Shown: in pieces, positions 61,753 to 64,000 of the stretch
Layout: each line of letters begins with the position of its first letter
Numbering within the stretch: position 1 is the stretch's first letter
Source of the DNA: CAWGQN01 sp963824885
GTDB taxonomy: Bacteria > Actinomycetota > Actinomycetes > Actinomycetales > Microbacteriaceae
DNA length: 64,000 nt
NCBI GenBank assembly: GCA_963824885.1
Contig: CAWGQN010000008.1
Span: 1-64,000, forward strand
Direction of reading: 5' to 3'
The notes under the pieces: model-generated
Database searches by the model: none
What the model was told of the DNA's origin: nothing
What the model saw: the letters and a program-made list of their open reading frames with translations, nothing else
Program-made: the position numbers and the translations under genes

Positions 61753-62117
61753 TCGAGTGGTTGACGAACGCTCAGTTGCTCGTGGCGGTCGGGGCGGGGG
61801 TGCTCGCTTGTATTCTCAGTCTCGTCGGCAGGATTCCGTCGGATCTGACGGTCGGCGCGACCGCTCTCGTCGAACTCTTGCTTCTCGGGCAGCTTGTTGT
61901 CGCGTTGGCATCTCCCGCGATTGGAAACGAGCCAACGGGAAACCTCGCCGAATTTTTTGTCTACTTGATTTCGGCGATCATTGTGCCGCCGGCGGCGGTC
62001 TTTTGGGCTCTCATCGAACGCACGCGCTGGAGTACGGCGATTCTCGGCGCTTCGTGTTTGGTTGTCGCGATCATGGTCTATCGTATGAGCCAGATTTGGT
62101 TCGTTCAGGCGGCGTAG
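61749..62117 (+). CDS. small integral membrane protein of unknown function
   Basis: 122 residues with four hydrophobic segments (LLVAVGAGVLACILSLVG, VGATALVELLLLGQLVVALA, FFVYLISAIIVPPAAVFWAL, ILGASCLVVAIMVYRMSQIWF). The ATG overlaps the truB stop as ATGA, so it is co-translated. This protein is common between truB and ribF in Microbacteriaceae-like genomes, but I know no function. Confidence 0.8.
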   Translation: MIEWLTNAQLLVAVGAGVLACILSLVGRIPSDLTVGATALVELLLLGQLVVALASPAIGNEPTGNLAEFFVYLISAIIVPPAAVFWALIERTRWSTAILGASCLVVAIMVYRMSQIWFVQAA

Positions 62118-62144
62118 CGCGCGTTCGGATACGATTGTCGAGCG

Positions 62145-62654
62145 ATGCGACCCCACTCGGTACAACCCCTTGTACAACCGCGTGTGCGGCGGGGGGCGCA
62201 GCCCCCCGGTGCCCGGGCGTCCCGCGTGACCGGCGCGGGACGGCTCCTCATCGTCACGTACGCGACTCTTTCGCTCGCGGCGAGCGGGCGAAGCGCTTTT
62301 CAAATTGCCGTCCGGTTTGATGAGGCGCCGATCGCGTTCACCCTGTCGGCGCTCTCCGCGGTCATTTATGTTGTTGCCACTGTTGCTTTGGTTGTGCGTG
62401 GGTGGCGCTCGTATTGCGTTGCGTGGGGTGCTGTTGCGATTGAATTCGTCGGCGTCGTGGTCGTCGGCACGGTGAGCGTCGTCGCGCCCGCCTGGTTAGG
62501 TGTTGAACGCCTTGACCCCTTGGGGCGGAACGCGACCGTGTGGTCGGCATACGGACTCGGCTATTTTCTCGTTCCGCTCGTGCTGCCCGTATTGGGTATG
62601 GTGTGGCTCGTCGGGCACTCACCCGGACGTCCCACGAGGGAGTCCTCGCCGTGA
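62145..62654 (+). CDS. membrane protein of unknown function
   Basis: 169 residues. A basic Arg/Pro-rich N-terminal tail is followed by four membrane helices (LLIVTYATLSLAASG, FTLSALSAVIYVVATVALVV, VAIEFVGVVVVGTVSVV, LGYFLVPLVLPVLGMVWLVG). The stop overlaps the ribF GTG (GTGA). Position next to ribF is shared by related actinobacteria. Function unknown. Confidence 0.8.
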   Translation: MRPHSVQPLVQPRVRRGAQPPGARASRVTGAGRLLIVTYATLSLAASGRSAFQIAVRFDEAPIAFTLSALSAVIYVVATVALVVRGWRSYCVAWGAVAIEFVGVVVVGTVSVVAPAWLGVERLDPLGRNATVWSAYGLGYFLVPLVLPVLGMVWLVGHSPGRPTRESSP

Positions 62655-63589
62655 TTGTCTATCGGAATACCGCCGAAGTGCCGGCCGGATTTGGGCCGTC
62701 GGCAATTACAATTGGCAAGTTCGACGGCGTGCACACCGGACACCGCACGGTGCTGAGCGAATTACTGAGCGTCGCACACGGCAACTCGCTCACGGCGGTG
62801 GTTGTGACGTTTGATCGTCATCCGCTTCACGTGATAGTGCCCGCGGAGTGTCCGGTCGCCCTCGCTAGTTCGTCGCACAAACTCGATCTTCTCGAAGACA
62901 CTGGCATTCACGCGGTTCTTGAGCTGACGTTTGATGAAGCGTTCGCAAACATCTCGCCGCGGGACTTTGTTCACAATGTCCTGGTGACCACACTTCGCGC
63001 GAAAGAAGTACTCGTGGGAGCCGATTTTCGTTTTGGCGTTCGAGCGACCGGCACGGTGGAAACGCTCGACGAGTGCGGGCGCGCGGACGGATTCAACGTC
63101 CGCGTTGTTGACGACACGCGGGCAGACGAGGGGCGTCGGGTTTCGTCGACGTGGATACGCGAGTTGCTCGGCGCGGGAGACGTCTCTCACGCGGCTCGGT
63201 TACTCGGATACCAACCCACCGTTCGGGGCATTGTGGGTGTCGGAGCTAGGCGGGGTCGCGAACTCGGTTTTCCTACCGCCAACGTGTCGCCCGATTCTGA
63301 AGGACTCGTTCCCGCCGACGGGGTATATGCGGGGACGCTCGTGCTTGGCGGACAATCCTACCCGGCGGCGATCTCGGTGGGAACCAACCCGACCTTCGGA
63401 CTCGGCGAGCCGAGAACGGTCGAGGCGCACGTCTTGGATCGTGACATCGATCTCTATGGCAAGACCGTCGAAGTCACGTTTGTCGAACGCATTCGCGACA
63501 TGTACGCGTTTGAAAGCGTCCCGCTCCTCGTCGAGACAATGCACGACGATGTTCGCCGCGCTCGCTCGATTCTCGCGGCGCAATCGTGA
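62651..63589 (+). CDS. ribF: bifunctional riboflavin kinase / FAD synthetase
   Basis: Converts riboflavin to FMN and FMN to FAD. GTG 62651 overlaps the upstream stop and gives 312 residues. The adenylyltransferase domain shows AITIGKFDGVHTGHRTVL and VLVGADFRFGVRATG. RRVSSTWIRELLGAGDV follows. The kinase domain shows GVGARRGRELGFPTANV, DGVYAG, SVGTNPTFG and VEAHVLDRDIDLYGKTVEV. Confidence 0.95.
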   Translation: MIVYRNTAEVPAGFGPSAITIGKFDGVHTGHRTVLSELLSVAHGNSLTAVVVTFDRHPLHVIVPAECPVALASSSHKLDLLEDTGIHAVLELTFDEAFANISPRDFVHNVLVTTLRAKEVLVGADFRFGVRATGTVETLDECGRADGFNVRVVDDTRADEGRRVSSTWIRELLGAGDVSHAARLLGYQPTVRGIVGVGARRGRELGFPTANVSPDSEGLVPADGVYAGTLVLGGQSYPAAISVGTNPTFGLGEPRTVEAHVLDRDIDLYGKTVEVTFVERIRDMYAFESVPLLVETMHDDVRRARSILAAQS

Positions 63590-63697
63590 TTGTTGTGACG
63601 AATGAGCCGCGAGCACGTCACTACCCCTAGGGTGAGCACCGTAAAGTAGATCTCGGGGGTCCCGAGGCTGCTCGCGCGGGGAGAAAGAGAGGTCGAA

Positions 63698-64000
63698 TTG
63701 TCAGACAACGGCACGACGGCGTTCGTCGGCGACAGCTTGACCGAGGGCGGTCACTGGCAAGAATGGTTCCCCGAACTCTCCGTGATGAATTTTGGGGTGA
63801 GCGGCGACACAACCGACGATCTACTCGAGCGCATCGCGACAATCACCGAGGCACACCCCGTGACAATCGCCCTCATGGTGGGAACAAACGATCTTGCGTG
63901 GCGCCGCTCAGTCGAGCACGTCGTGCGCAACATCGAAACGATGCTTTTTCAATTTCGCCGCACACTCCCGAGCGTTCGAATTCTCGCGCAGTCAATTTTG
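63698..64000 (+). CDS. SGNH/GDSL-family hydrolase (partial, runs off the right edge)
   Basis: TTG 63698 follows AGAGAGG by five bases, and the frame is open to the window end (101 codons). Block I is AFVGDSLTEGG (catalytic Ser), block II is NFGVSGDTTDDLLERI, and block III is LMVGTNDLAW (oxyanion Asn). These identify an SGNH esterase/lipase with no signal peptide, so probably cytosolic. The C-terminal Asp-His pair lies outside the window. The 108 bases back to ribF hold no gene. Confidence 0.85.
   Translation, partial: MSDNGTTAFVGDSLTEGGHWQEWFPELSVMNFGVSGDTTDDLLERIATITEAHPVTIALMVGTNDLAWRRSVEHVVRNIETMLFQFRRTLPSVRILAQSIL

Noticed and set aside
1..64000. tRNA, rRNA, CRISPR or insertion-sequence genes
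   Set aside because: I looked for CCA-ended cloverleaf patterns, spaced short repeats and DDE/integrase motifs and found none I could support.

Overview
The window is chromosomal DNA from a moderately GC-rich actinobacterium. Gene order and protein types look like Microbacteriaceae or a close relative: lysA-hom-thrC-thrB-rho-prfA-prmC, then tsaC-wecA-atpIBEFHAGDC, then dxr-rseP-ispG-proS-nusA-ylxR-infB-rbfA and truB-ribF. I see no rRNA, tRNA, CRISPR array, transposase, integrase or phage gene. No database search was possible; family names rest on motifs and remembered family sequences.

Layout: 1-418 is the start of a minus-strand lipoprotein. 582-2248 is an arginyl-tRNA synthetase gene broken by at least nine frameshifts. 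2425-7289 is the lysine/threonine operon; lysA has lost its expected stop. 7472-11346 is rho-prfA-prmC. 11366-17846 is an accessory island splitting prmC from tsaC. It holds a secreted metalloprotease toxin candidate, a HAD phosphatase, a gamma-glutamyltransferase lipoprotein, and a secreted precursor with a small two-helix membrane protein. 18022-27515 is tsaC, wecA and the complete ATP synthase operon. 27551-38692 carries ogt and a putrescine/GABA catabolism group (aminotransferase, Lrp regulator, aminobutyraldehyde dehydrogenase, gabT), a PP2C phosphatase with a broken zinc-ribbon/FHA gene, and an in-frame asparaginase-alanine dehydrogenase fusion. 38793-63589 is the isoprenoid and translation block, interrupted by two large repeat-rich surface proteins (43249-48012 and 57469-59598), an alpha/beta hydrolase, a PAP2 protein and mutY. 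An SGNH hydrolase runs off the right end.

The most striking item is the secreted protein at 11431-13725. Its N-terminal half carries a zinc protease signature resembling botulinum/tetanus neurotoxin light chains. It is followed by a small Cys-Cys loop and a C-terminal half that aligns almost without gaps with the diphtheria-toxin translocation domain. It looks like a natural light-chain/translocation chimera in an actinobacterium. Part of its signal-peptide coding region lies in a segment repeated 3 kb downstream, next to an intact HAD gene.

A second accessory cassette (30513-31592) encodes a Cys-rich bacteriocin-like precursor, a two-helix protein and a truncated third gene. It sits between two 97%-identical 252-bp direct repeats of the lrp-patD intergenic region. 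The two loci suggest that accessory secreted-protein genes entered this chromosome with long duplications of host promoter DNA.
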